The notes: generated from the sequence alone by a model not told the origin. A DNA stretch of 56,822 nucleotides from CAYUUR01 sp052034685 (GCA_052034685.1 JBPOIH010000006.1:1-56822); one strand, 5' to 3'. Counted from the first letter of the stretch, positions 35,943 through 43,515 are shown. Numbers and translations are program-made.

Positions 35943-36727
35943 TGACAATCATAGAAGCTGCGATATCTGGTGTTGTTCAAGGCTTGACAGAGTTCTTGCC
36001 GGTTTCAAGCTCTGGCCATCTCGTACTCTTGAGTAAGATATTTGGCGAGAACGAGAATGCGCTGCTGTTCGACGTTGCCCTTCATGCTGGCACCTTGGCA
36101 GCGCTGGTGATTTACTTTTGGAAGGATATTCTACAGCTGGGCAAAGCGTTCTTTGTGCAGTCTGCATTAACAAAGCCAGCCCGATTGCTCGCTTTTGCAA
36201 CGGTACCGGCAATTATTGCGGGTACACTGCTACAAGGATTTGCTGAAGACACCTTCCGTTCGGCTGTGCTCGTTGCAGTAAATATGATGTTGATGGGCGG
36301 CATGATGCTCTGGGCAGAACGCCTCGCAACTCAACGTACAAATAAAATTGATAAAGTCACAACCAAACAAGCCTTGCTAATGGGCGTTGCCCAGGCACTC
36401 GCTGTTATTCCGGGCGTTTCGCGTTCTGGTAGTACCATAACAGCCGGCTTATTCGTGGGTCTTGACCGCGTAACAGCAACACGCTTTTCATTCTTACTTG
36501 GAATTCCAATAATATCGGGAGCCTTACTAAAAGTGCTTTTTGATGGTGGTTTGGAGTCGATGGGTTCACAAGCAGGAGTTTTCTTGGTAGGTATATTTGC
36601 GGCATTCTTAAGCGGACTTTTTGCGATTAAGTTTATGCTCGCATACCTCAGCAAACATAGCTTGGCAGTATTTGCATATTATCGCATAGCACTCGGCATC
36701 ATCGTACTACTGGTGGTGTTATTGTAG
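35942..36727 (+). CDS. uppP: Undecaprenyl-diphosphatase (BacA/UppP)
   Basis: 261 residues, standard UppP length, about eight membrane segments. The first signature GVVQGLTEFLPVSSSGHLVL contains the catalytic E of EFLPVSSSGH, and the second, VAQALAVIPGVSRSGSTITA, holds the PGVSRSG box with the active-site Arg and Ser. It dephosphorylates undecaprenyl pyrophosphate on the outer membrane face and so returns the carrier used by peptidoglycan and by the glycan machinery in this window. Starts at TAATG with the LexA-like gene. A weak hairpin (GTAGTA/TACTAC) follows the stop, with no T-tract. Confidence 0.95.
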   Translation: MTIIEAAISGVVQGLTEFLPVSSSGHLVLLSKIFGENENALLFDVALHAGTLAALVIYFWKDILQLGKAFFVQSALTKPARLLAFATVPAIIAGTLLQGFAEDTFRSAVLVAVNMMLMGGMMLWAERLATQRTNKIDKVTTKQALLMGVAQALAVIPGVSRSGSTITAGLFVGLDRVTATRFSFLLGIPIISGALLKVLFDGGLESMGSQAGVFLVGIFAAFLSGLFAIKFMLAYLSKHSLAVFAYYRIALGIIVLLVVLL

Positions 36728-36790
36728 TAGGAAAAATTACTACATGTAGCGTGCTCTTGTTGTGATAAGCTAAAGCTAGTTAACATCAAA

Positions 36791-36870
36791 AACGCTGGAA
36801 TCTTGTGAAATTCAAGAACTGTGCCGCAACGGTGATACTGTCTGTCGACAGCTAAGTCCGATACAGCCGC
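36791..36870 (+). ncRNA. Cobalamin riboswitch-like aptamer
   Basis: The bases match the core of the cobalamin riboswitch. A GCTG/CAGC stem (36794-36797 with 36864-36867) closes the core, and GGAA follows. A TCTTG/CAAGA hairpin (36801-36817) contains the conserved GTGAAAtTC-type segment. The highly conserved ACTGTGCCGCAACGGTGA (36818-36835) includes the CCG-CAA-CGG hairpin. A short ACT...AGT arm with a CTG/CAG tip (36837-36857) comes next, then AGTCCGATACAGCC (36855-36868), which aligns with the B12 box AGCCAGGAGACCTGCC. Known role of the class: binds adenosyl- or methylcobalamin and represses the gene downstream. The form is short and lacks long peripheral arms, like class II elements. Not verified by a covariance model. 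Confidence 0.8.
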
Positions 36871-36912
36871 TAAAGACTCCCGAGCAGGAGCGACCGTCTA
36901 ACTGATTCAGAG

Positions 36913-36948
36913 ACCCTCGTTTTCCAGCCCAGGAGCGAGGGTATTTTT
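36913..36948 (+). terminator. Riboswitch expression platform: hairpin with T-tract that also covers the SD
   Basis: ACCCTCG (36913-36919) pairs with CGAGGGT (36936-36942); an inner TCC/GGA pair (36923-36925 with 36932-36934) extends the stem, and ATTTTT follows directly. The only Shine-Dalgarno candidate for the next gene, GAGGG (36937-36941, seven bases before the ATG), lies in the 3' arm. The hairpin can thus act as an intrinsic terminator, as an SD mask, or both. A small CTCC/GGAG hairpin (36877-36890) lies between it and the aptamer and may be the switching helix. Confidence 0.7.
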
Positions 36949-38436
36949 ATGCAACAATCAGTCGAGACTTTGCCGCAAGCGTGGCTCCGAGCAGATCTGG
37001 TCTTTCCAGAACTTGCTGAGCGTTCGCGGCAACAATGCGCCGAACAAATCGGTAATCTCGTCATGGCTGATTGTGTAGAAGTCGCATACCTGACAGAAGA
37101 ACTTGAACCCACCACACTCCAGTCGTCAATACAACGTGCCGCACAAGGCGATGTTCGTTCTCGTGAGCTTGTGAAGAGTAATGTGTCGACTGATCTATAC
37201 GAACGACTGTTCAAAATTGGCAAAACGCGCACTCGCCTCGACGTCGCTAACCAGCGTTTAGAGCAGCATGGTCGCTCTGTTTCGGATATCCAGTTAAACA
37301 CGTTCCGACACACCTATCTTGACGAAACAATGCAGCAGCGCAGCCGTGCAGAGCTAACTAACATTGTATTGTTTGAGCAACTCATCCCAACGGGAGTATT
37401 TGAGACACACTATGCTTTGGTTTGGTCACCGGCAACCGAGGATCAGCAGACTAAGGAGGAGTTCGGCTTCTATCAAGACACCGAGAGCTGTTCTGTACAG
37501 CTGCTAGAAGTCAAAGGCAACGAAGCAACTCTAGAAACAGCGCTCGTTGCGGGCAAAGCACACGCTGATTCGCCACGCCACGATCTCGAGGCCATCCATG
37601 CGATTGCACACCAAAACGGTATTATGCTGAATGAACACAATGCCGACGGCATGTTGCAGTACGTAATGCTGGTTCCAAAAACAGCAGCGCCGCACGGGAT
37701 GGATAGTATCGTTGAAATGTATGATAAGGCAGTTGGCGGCACGTTCTACGGGGAGGCAAAGCCAACGCAAGATTACGTAGTTTATGGGCAGGAATGTCTT
37801 GATCGTGCCGAATCATTCGACAGCATAGTAGAGGTAATTACAAACCAATTACTCAGTGAGGCAACAGCCTTCGCAACTCCTATCGAAGCAATCATGCGGC
37901 TGGATGAGTTGTCACAGTGGTATGGGGTCAAGCGCGCAGTTAATGATACAAGTATCGACGCTGCTGTTTTTGGTCAACAATCAGCCCTCCACATTAACGA
38001 GGCTCGTCTGGCACATGAACAGGGAGACAAAGTCGGTTTAGATCGCGCCATCCGTTCTGCGCAAGCGACGGCAAATTCCAGCTCCTGCCCGCTTGCCAAA
38101 AGTATGTTTGAAAAAGTCCAACAAACTGACGACGATACCAACAACGAAGATGGTGAAGCAACCGGCAAGCGTAAATGGATGAAGTGCCCACATTGTGACG
38201 CTAAGGTTTTTGATGATCCATGCGCACGTGTCTTGGCGTGCTGGGACTGTCATGCGCTCGTAGTGAACGGCAAGGTGTGTTCGACAGGTAACGGTGGAAG
38301 CAAAAAGCGTAAAGAACAGCAACAAGATGCAGCCTCTAAAGAACAACACAAACCACAGACAGCAGCGCCCCCACAACCGTACCCAGCCGCCGCTCATGCT
38401 GCTTCGCAGCCTGTAGCTGTCTTGGAAACGGTATAA
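36949..38436 (+). CDS. Riboswitch-controlled protein with C-terminal zinc ribbon, function unknown
   Basis: 495 residues, not recognised. The first 380 residues are mixed alpha/beta with no catalytic motif I can name. They include a middle part (about 145-300, ETHYALVWSPATEDQ to AVGGTFYGEAKP) rich in conserved-looking acidic and His residues. Residues about 410-440 hold two CxxC pairs, MKCPHCDAKVFDD and VLACWDCHALV, a zinc-ribbon pattern. A low-complexity Lys/Gln/Ala/Pro-rich tail closes it. No signal peptide or membrane helix. The cobalamin riboswitch 80 bases upstream suggests control by B12 level, and nadD follows after four bases. Functions such as B12 handling or a B12-independent substitute are only guesses. 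Confidence 0.7.
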   Translation: MQQSVETLPQAWLRADLVFPELAERSRQQCAEQIGNLVMADCVEVAYLTEELEPTTLQSSIQRAAQGDVRSRELVKSNVSTDLYERLFKIGKTRTRLDVANQRLEQHGRSVSDIQLNTFRHTYLDETMQQRSRAELTNIVLFEQLIPTGVFETHYALVWSPATEDQQTKEEFGFYQDTESCSVQLLEVKGNEATLETALVAGKAHADSPRHDLEAIHAIAHQNGIMLNEHNADGMLQYVMLVPKTAAPHGMDSIVEMYDKAVGGTFYGEAKPTQDYVVYGQECLDRAESFDSIVEVITNQLLSEATAFATPIEAIMRLDELSQWYGVKRAVNDTSIDAAVFGQQSALHINEARLAHEQGDKVGLDRAIRSAQATANSSSCPLAKSMFEKVQQTDDDTNNEDGEATGKRKWMKCPHCDAKVFDDPCARVLACWDCHALVVNGKVCSTGNGGSKKRKEQQQDAASKEQHKPQTAAPPQPYPAAAHAASQPVAVLETV

Positions 38437-38440
38437 TCTG

Positions 38441-39001
38441 ATGCAGAAGAAAATAGGCTTGTACTCTGGTGTTTTTGATCCTATTCATAATGGCCATATT
38501 GGATTCGCTGAGATGGCGCTGCAACAGGGTAGAGTAGACCGAGTCTATTTTATGGTTGAGCCGCAACCAAGACGCAAACAAAACGTGACATCGCTAGAGC
38601 ATCGTCTAGCAATGGTGGAAGCAGCCACCAAAGACAAACCAAAACTTAACGTGTTAAGTATAGACCAGCCAACTTTCTCTGCTCGCCAGACGTTGCCGCT
38701 TCTGCAGGCGACGTTTCCAGGAGCATCGCTCTGCTTGTTGATGGGGAGTGATTTATTTGGGTTTGTTGAGACGTGGTCAGACTATGCGCAATTGCGCCCT
38801 GCTGTTAGTTTTGGTGTAGCCCGTCGAAGGAGTGACGCAGTTGACGAAAGTAAGCTTGTCCCTGGCGACTGGTTGGTTGATAGTCCACATCCGCATGTAT
38901 CCTCCTCGCAAGTACGCAGTTCTATAGCTGCTAGCCAGGACGCATTGCCGCAGCAAGTTGTAAACTACCTCGTGCAAAACAAGCTGTATATTCTTGATTA
39001 G
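38441..39001 (+). CDS. nadD: Nicotinate-nucleotide adenylyltransferase-like protein
   Basis: 186 residues. The nucleotidyltransferase core is clear: KKIGLYSGVFDPIHNGHIGF with the HxGH motif (HNGH), VYFMVEPQPRRKQNVTSLEH where NadD has its mononucleotide loop (PxxPHK replaced by PQPRRKQ), LLMGSDLFGFVETW, and the ATP site HVSSSQVRSSIA (S-S-x-x-R). Reaction: nicotinate mononucleotide + ATP to deamido-NAD. It follows the zinc-ribbon gene by four bases, so it may fall under the cobalamin riboswitch, though TATAAT at 38432-38437 could serve a separate mRNA. Its stop overlaps the antiporter stop on the other strand by four bases. Confidence 0.85.
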   Translation: MQKKIGLYSGVFDPIHNGHIGFAEMALQQGRVDRVYFMVEPQPRRKQNVTSLEHRLAMVEAATKDKPKLNVLSIDQPTFSARQTLPLLQATFPGASLCLLMGSDLFGFVETWSDYAQLRPAVSFGVARRRSDAVDESKLVPGDWLVDSPHPHVSSSQVRSSIAASQDALPQQVVNYLVQNKLYILD

Positions 39002-40692
39002 GATTTGTCGTTTAGTACTTCGTCGTAATGATTCTGAAGATACTCCAAATGTTTGCTACGGAACTTGTTGAACTCGGTCTTTTTGAAGCCACTTTTACGA
39101 ATAAATGAGGTTATTTTCTCGGTGCCGATGTAGTGTGGCATCATTACGTAACTTGCTCCGAGCCCGTATAGTTCGGCAGCTTCTTGAATGGTGTCTGCGT
39201 GACATACCGCCACTGCTGTCGGGTTAACTTGTTCAAGATGTGAGAGCAAAAAGGTATTAGCAGGGTGATCAGTGAGATTAGAAACAATCAACTTGGCGTG
39301 GCTCAGGTCAACCTCCTCAAGTAGCTCGAGGTCAGTCGCATCGCCGTAAAGATACGGTATGCCAGCATGTTCCATGCGCTCAATTGCTTCTGGATCGTAG
39401 TCGACCACCACATAGCGCTTGGTCATTTTTTTGAACACACGAACAAACTCACTGCCGCCATGGCGGTAGCCAAATAGAACAGCCTCATGGTGTTTGCGTA
39501 CTTCTTTTTCTTGGCGTGTATTCTTCCGTTCAAACACTCCAAGGTACTTGCTGAGGCGCTTGTAGAGTGACTCTGAGTAGATGATCATATAAGAAGACAT
39601 TGCAATCGTAATAACACCAATGAGTGTGACCAGCGTTACAGCCGATTCATCAACCTGGCCATTCTTTTGCCCAAGGATCATGAAGATTAATGAGAACTCA
39701 CTAATCTGGGCAACTGCCAAACCAGCATTAAAGCTGGTCTTTTTGGTGTAGCCAAGTACACCCATTATGCTCATGACGATTATTGGATTACCTATGAGCA
39801 CAAACAGAGACAGTCCAATTGCTTGGCCAATAATACCGCCAAGGTTGTCGATGTTGAGCTTGGCACCAAGCGCTATGAAGAAAACGACTATGAAGAAATC
39901 ACGTAGTGGGCGCAGACGCGAACTTATTTCTTGGGCGTACGGCATCGACGCAAAGGCAACACCGGCTACAAGGGCACCAACCTCAAGGGAAAAGCCTGCT
40001 TCATAAAACAGTGTTCCGATACCAAATCCCCATGCCAATGCAAACAAAAACAATAGTTCTTGTGACTTTGCTAAGAACCCAGACATTCGTTTAACGATGA
40101 AGTTGGCGGCAAGGAAAGTTCCAATTGCGAGGCCCAAGCCTTTTACTATCAGCACCAGAACGTCTTGCCAGCTCAAGCCACCCTGTCCTGTTGCTGAGGC
40201 AATGACAAGGGCAAAAGTTGCCACAATGTCTTGAACAAGCAAGAAACCGATGGCAATTTTGCCGTAGAGTTTGTTCTGTTCTTTTTTATCGGTGAGGAGT
40301 TTGAGAATAATGATCGTGCTGCTAAAGGTCAATGCTACGGCAATGTAAAACGCCGTCATTGGTGCGTAGCCCATCATTGTGACCAGCCAAAAGCCAATGG
40401 CAGACGTGAAAAGTACCTGGCCAAGGCCAGTAAGAAGTGAGACCTTGCCTACTTCTTTGACAACCTTCGGGTTGAGTCCAAGTCCAACAATAAACAGCAG
40501 CAGGGCGATCCCAAAGTTACCAAGCAGTTCAATCGATTCTGGAGAGTTAACGATTCCGAGTACAGCTGGCCCGACTATCAGACCAGTCAGGATGTGTCCA
40601 ATTATTAGTGGTTGTTTGAGCGCTCGCATAATTACCGACATGGTGGCGGCAAGGACGATGAGTAAGCTTATTTCTGTAAAGACGCTGTGCAT
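38998..40692 (-). CDS. Monovalent cation:proton antiporter with TrkA-N domain (KefB-like)
   Basis: 564 residues. About twelve membrane helices (1-380) of the CPA2 family: LKQPLIIGHILTGLIVGPAV, FTSAIGFWLVTMM, FSSTIIILKLLTDKKEQNKL, then IAIGFLLVQDIVATFALVIA with the QD ion-site pair. Residues about 405-525 form a Rossmann TrkA-N/RCK domain (VLFGYRHGGSEFVRVFKKMT; YVVVDYDPEAIERMEHAGIP; YLYGDATDLELLEEVDL), whose GYRHGG is a modified glycine loop. It likely exchanges K+ or Na+ for H+ under nucleotide control. Divergent from the DUF1003 gene. Confidence 0.9.
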   Translation of the reverse strand: MHSVFTEISLLIVLAATMSVIMRALKQPLIIGHILTGLIVGPAVLGIVNSPESIELLGNFGIALLLFIVGLGLNPKVVKEVGKVSLLTGLGQVLFTSAIGFWLVTMMGYAPMTAFYIAVALTFSSTIIILKLLTDKKEQNKLYGKIAIGFLLVQDIVATFALVIASATGQGGLSWQDVLVLIVKGLGLAIGTFLAANFIVKRMSGFLAKSQELLFLFALAWGFGIGTLFYEAGFSLEVGALVAGVAFASMPYAQEISSRLRPLRDFFIVVFFIALGAKLNIDNLGGIIGQAIGLSLFVLIGNPIIVMSIMGVLGYTKKTSFNAGLAVAQISEFSLIFMILGQKNGQVDESAVTLVTLIGVITIAMSSYMIIYSESLYKRLSKYLGVFERKNTRQEKEVRKHHEAVLFGYRHGGSEFVRVFKKMTKRYVVVDYDPEAIERMEHAGIPYLYGDATDLELLEEVDLSHAKLIVSNLTDHPANTFLLSHLEQVNPTAVAVCHADTIQEAAELYGLGASYVMMPHYIGTEKITSFIRKSGFKKTEFNKFRSKHLEYLQNHYDEVLNDKS

Positions 40693-40717
40693 ATTATCGT
40701 ATCTGTTATTTTGCTTA

Positions 40718-40726
40718 TGTTATATT
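40718..40726 (+). promoter_or_regulatory. Extended -10 promoter for the DUF1003 gene
   Basis: TGT-TATATT. The leader of about 28 bases carries AAGGAG and, five bases before the ATG at 40761, AAAGGA as Shine-Dalgarno. On the minus strand TACAAT (40723-40728) overlaps it and may serve the antiporter gene. Confidence 0.5.
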
Positions 40727-40760
40727 GTAAGGAGTTAACGGTAAAAAATCAAAGGACAAC

Positions 40761-41357
40761 ATGAAAGATAATAGCACTTACCGAGCAATTAGCGATAAAC
40801 TCAACAGTGAGGTTGATGTGCGCGGTATACTATCAGCCGTTACGCCACACTTGTCACATCAAGAGAATCTCAAGTCGCGCCGTAGTGTGATTAAAAGCTT
40901 CAAAGCCAAAGCCAACGCTAAACGTTCGCCGTCAGAGAAGTTTGCAGACATGCTTACCACTAAGTTTGGTTCGGTTGGATTCCTATCTCTGAACGCGTTG
41001 TGGTTTGTTGTTTGGATAAGTATTAACACTGGTCTGGTGCCGGGCGTTGAGCCATTCGACCCGTTCCCTTTTGGTCTACTGACAATGGTCGTTTCGTTGG
41101 AAGCGATATTCCTCGCGATTATCGTTCTAATCTCACAGAACCGAGAAGCCAGAATTGCTGAATTACGTGAAGAAATCGACCTGCAAATCAATACCATAAC
41201 AGAGAGCGAAATAACAAAACTCATCCATTGTTTGACGCTATTACTCAAGAAGCAGGGCATCTCGCTTGAAGACGACCCAGAACTGCAAAAAATGCTCAAA
41301 CCGATCGATAACGAAGCGTTGCAACGACAACTCGAAAAAGAACTCGATAATAACTAG
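40761..41357 (+). CDS. DUF1003 family membrane protein
   Basis: 198 residues. The DUF1003 core is visible at about 60-145: EKFADMLTTKFGSVGFLSLN with the first helix (ALWFVVWISINTGLVPG), the family's FDPFPFGLLTMVVSLEAIFL segment with the second helix, and IIVLISQNREARIAELREEI leading into a charged helix. The N-terminal 50 residues resemble the short 'HxxxLKSRR' region preceding the domain in related proteins. Two membrane helices, both ends probably cytoplasmic. Function of the family is unknown. It has a good Shine-Dalgarno, in contrast to many genes here. Confidence 0.88.
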   Translation: MKDNSTYRAISDKLNSEVDVRGILSAVTPHLSHQENLKSRRSVIKSFKAKANAKRSPSEKFADMLTTKFGSVGFLSLNALWFVVWISINTGLVPGVEPFDPFPFGLLTMVVSLEAIFLAIIVLISQNREARIAELREEIDLQINTITESEITKLIHCLTLLLKKQGISLEDDPELQKMLKPIDNEALQRQLEKELDNN

Positions 41358-41364
41358 TTTTTTA

Positions 41365-41493
41365 TTGACAGGCTGATAACGCTTGTGGCAAACTGTAGTT
41401 ACTTCAAAGTTTAGGTAACTAAACGGAAGACAAAAATTAACAAAACAAAAAAGATGCCGGCAAGGCGAGTTGCTGGTATTTGGGAGTAATGTG
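41365..41493 (+). promoter_or_regulatory. Leader region of the 30-residue micro-gene
   Basis: A consensus TTGACA stands at 41365-41370, but no good -10 at 16-18 bases follows, so the promoter is uncertain. The leader has an A-rich stretch (41430-41453) and a short reading frame of eleven codons (41454-41489, MPARRVAGIWE) that ends five bases before the micro-gene start and overlaps its Shine-Dalgarno GGGAG (41482-41486). Translation of this frame could affect the next one. Confidence 0.35.
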
Positions 41494-41586
41494 ATGCCAA
41501 TACAGGTACGCGATATGAGCACGCCCAGTGAGCGTGTGGTTGTGAAGTCCAAGAGACCTTCATGGCAACAATTTCTGGTCTACTAG
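41494..41586 (+). CDS. 30-residue basic micro-protein
   Basis: ATG CCA ... TAG encodes 30 residues: starts MPIQVRDMSTPSERVV and ends VKSKRPSWQQFLVY. The frame has a GGGAG Shine-Dalgarno seven bases before the ATG and is followed after 17 bases by a 15-bp-stem terminator, so this looks like a real short gene and not noise. The product is basic in the middle (VVVKSKRPS) with an aromatic end. No signal peptide or helix long enough for a membrane. No homologue recognised; it may bind RNA or ribosome, or be a regulator, which is only speculation. Confidence 0.55.
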   Translation: MPIQVRDMSTPSERVVVKSKRPSWQQFLVY

Positions 41587-41603
41587 TTTTACTGCTAAGA
41601 CCA

Positions 41604-41640
41604 CAATAAAAATCCGGACAACTAATCCGGATTTTTATTG
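41604..41640. terminator. Strong bidirectional intrinsic terminator
   Basis: CAATAAAAATCCGGA pairs with TCCGGATTTTTATTG, a 15-bp perfect stem with a seven-base loop. A-tract and T-tract on the two sides let it stop both the micro-gene on plus and dsbA on minus. Confidence 0.88.
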
Positions 41641-41652
41641 TTTTATTAGGAG

Positions 41653-42291
41653 CTAGTTAGCTTGCTTGTTGATTTCTGCATCGAGGATCTTTGCAAACGC
41701 TTCATAGGTCTGAGGCGTTTCAGTGATAACCGTGCCATTCAGTACAAATGTTGGTGTGCCAGTTATCTTTAGGTTTTGCCCTTCACGAACGTCGGCATTA
41801 ATGGTGTCCAGAACTGCAGAGCTGGCGCTGTCAGTCTTGAACTGGTCGACGTTGATGCCTAATTGAGTGGCGTAATCTTCAAATATTGCTGTAGCGTTAC
41901 TACTCTTTGCCCAGGCATCTTGTTGACTGTATAGAAGGTCATGCATCTCCCAGAACTTTCCTTGTTTGCCGGCAGCCTCTGCAGCACGTGATGAAGCCAT
42001 GGCGTTCTGGTGAATCTGAACGAGCGGGAAGTGTCGGAACTGGAAGGCTATCTTGTCCTTATAGTCGGTTTTTATTTGCGAAACGATAGGGAAATAGGCC
42101 GCACAAGCAGGACACTCAAAGTCGCCATACTCGACTAAGACTACTTTGCTGTCTGTTTTGCCTGTTACGTGCTGGCTCGCTGTGCCTTGGCTGGTGCTCG
42201 CCGCATCATCTTTATTATTCTTGGTGATGAAGAAAACACCGCCCAAAATGACAATACAGCTGATTAAAATAAGTAAGAATCGATTGTTCAC
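41653..42291 (-). CDS. DsbA-like thiol:disulfide oxidoreductase, membrane-anchored
   Basis: 212 residues starting at GTG, with GGAGG ten bases upstream. Residues about 4-23 (FLLILISCIVILGGVFFITK) form a signal anchor. The thioredoxin-like domain begins about residue 48 and has EYGDFECPACAAYFPIVSQI with the CPAC active site, an inserted helical part (GKQGKFWEMHDLLYSQQDAW is typical), and ITGTPTFVLNG with the cis-Pro loop. It makes or repairs disulfides outside the membrane. Likely clients in this window are the Cys-rich secreted protein at 18423-20813 and its neighbour. Confidence 0.92.
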   Translation of the reverse strand: MNNRFLLILISCIVILGGVFFITKNNKDDAASTSQGTASQHVTGKTDSKVVLVEYGDFECPACAAYFPIVSQIKTDYKDKIAFQFRHFPLVQIHQNAMASSRAAEAAGKQGKFWEMHDLLYSQQDAWAKSSNATAIFEDYATQLGINVDQFKTDSASSAVLDTINADVREGQNLKITGTPTFVLNGTVITETPQTYEAFAKILDAEINKQAN

Positions 42292-42406
42292 GCGTTATAT
42301 ACCTCCATGTTGGTGCTAGTAGTGTATCTGAAAGACAGTAGGTTCGTCTAGCAGTATAGAGTAGGGGTTCTTTGTAAAACGGCACTAGTAATCGTAAGAT
42401 AGAAGC

Positions 42407-43450
42407 ATGACCATTTTTCTACTCTGTTTATTCTGCGCCGGGTTGCTTCTGTTGACCATATCTCTAAAAAAGACTTACAGCCACACCCCGCTTCGCGAGC
42501 TAAAGCGCCGCGCAAGAGCAGGCGATGAAATAGCCAAGGCCTTACACCAAGCAGCAAGCTTTGGAGTGAGTCTTGAGGTGTTGTTGTGGTTGTGGATTGG
42601 CATCAGTGCATCGCTCTTTACGTACGTGCTAGCGCAAAACGTGCCTACTGCACTTGCTTTGCTTGGCCTTGCCGGTATCGTGTGGGTTGGCTTTGCTTGG
42701 CTACCCAAAAGTCGTACAACACGTGCAGGCGTACGGACTGCAGTTATTGCGGCGCCACTGATTGCTTGGATTTTGAATTATTTACATCCGCTGCTTGAGC
42801 GCATCGGACTATTCATTAAGAAGCATCAACACATATCAATTCACACGGGCGTCTACGAAAAAGAAGACCTCGTCCTGTTACTCGACAAACAGACAAAGCA
42901 GACTGACAATCGGCTGACAAAGGAAGAATTAAGTATTGCAAGGCATGCCCTACAGTTTGGCGATAAGCTCGTTCGAGATATCTTAGTTCCTCGTAGGGTA
43001 GTGCGCGAGGTTTCGGTTGAAGAAAAGATCGGCCCCATACTCATGGAAGAGCTACACAAATCAGGTCATTCTCGGTTCCCCGTCTACGATGGCAAAAAGG
43101 ATAACCTCGTCGGTACGCTGATGTTGCGTGATCTTATCGGTAAGCGCAGTGGTGGAGTGATTGGGGACGTCATGAGTCAAGACGTGCTATATCTGCACGA
43201 ATCGCAAAACCTCTACGAGGCACTAACCTCAATGCTGAAGACCAAGCACCACATGTTTGTAGTCGTTAATTCATTTGAGGAAGTCGTGGGCATTGTCACA
43301 CTCGAAGATATTCTTGAACAGATTATCGGCAAGCCTATCATTGATGAGTTTGATGCCTATGATGATTTGCGTGCAGTAGCGGCTCGGCAAGCACAGACAA
43401 TCCATGCTGAACAAAAACACGAAAAACTACCAGATACCGACCAGAGGTGA
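42407..43450 (+). CDS. CNNM/CBS-pair membrane protein (hemolysin C / CorC-like)
   Basis: 347 residues. Three to four N-terminal hydrophobic segments (about 1-20, 60-80, 83-100, 113-130) make a shortened CNNM-type transmembrane part. Two CBS domains follow: DILVPRRVVREVSVEEKIGP with HSRFPVYDGKKDNLVGTLML (first) and DVMSQDVLYLHESQNLYEAL with HHMFVVVNSFEEVVGIVTLE and DILEQIIGKPIIDEFD (second), a very typical end. The C-terminal corC_HlyC domain is missing. Family role: Mg2+/Co2+ export or sensing in the membrane. TAAGAT six bases before the ATG hints at a leaderless start. Confidence 0.88.
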   Translation: MTIFLLCLFCAGLLLLTISLKKTYSHTPLRELKRRARAGDEIAKALHQAASFGVSLEVLLWLWIGISASLFTYVLAQNVPTALALLGLAGIVWVGFAWLPKSRTTRAGVRTAVIAAPLIAWILNYLHPLLERIGLFIKKHQHISIHTGVYEKEDLVLLLDKQTKQTDNRLTKEELSIARHALQFGDKLVRDILVPRRVVREVSVEEKIGPILMEELHKSGHSRFPVYDGKKDNLVGTLMLRDLIGKRSGGVIGDVMSQDVLYLHESQNLYEALTSMLKTKHHMFVVVNSFEEVVGIVTLEDILEQIIGKPIIDEFDAYDDLRAVAARQAQTIHAEQKHEKLPDTDQR

Positions 43451-43456
43451 TAGAAT
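43448..43456 (+). promoter_or_regulatory. Extended -10 promoter for the aspS leader
   Basis: TGA-TAGAAT ends eight bases before an ATG at 43465. The aspS ATG itself lies 114 bases further downstream. Confidence 0.5.
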
Positions 43457-43464
43457 ACAGGGCA

Positions 43465-43515
43465 ATGACATACAAAAGTCGCAGCAATACCAATAAATCG
43501 GTCGGCAGTCGCTAA
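43465..43515 (+). CDS. Possible 16-residue leaderless leader peptide upstream of aspS
   Basis: ATG ACA TAC ... CGC TAA encodes MTYKSRSNTNKSVGSR. It starts eight bases after an extended -10, as true genes in this window do, and ends 63 bases before aspS. Its stop codon lies in the loop of a small hairpin (TCGC/GCGA around TAAG, with GCAG/CTGC outside, 43505-43529). A role as attenuator or uORF is possible. It contains two Asn but no Asp codons, so simple aspartate attenuation is not supported. Confidence 0.35.
   Translation: MTYKSRSNTNKSVGSR

Noticed and set aside
36725..36745. GTAGTA/TACTAC hairpin after uppP as a terminator
   Set aside because: Short AT-rich stem without a following T-tract; cannot be claimed as a terminator.
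41365..41370. Consensus TTGACA as a full promoter for the micro-gene
   Set aside because: No acceptable -10 at 16-18 bases; listed only as a possible part of the leader.
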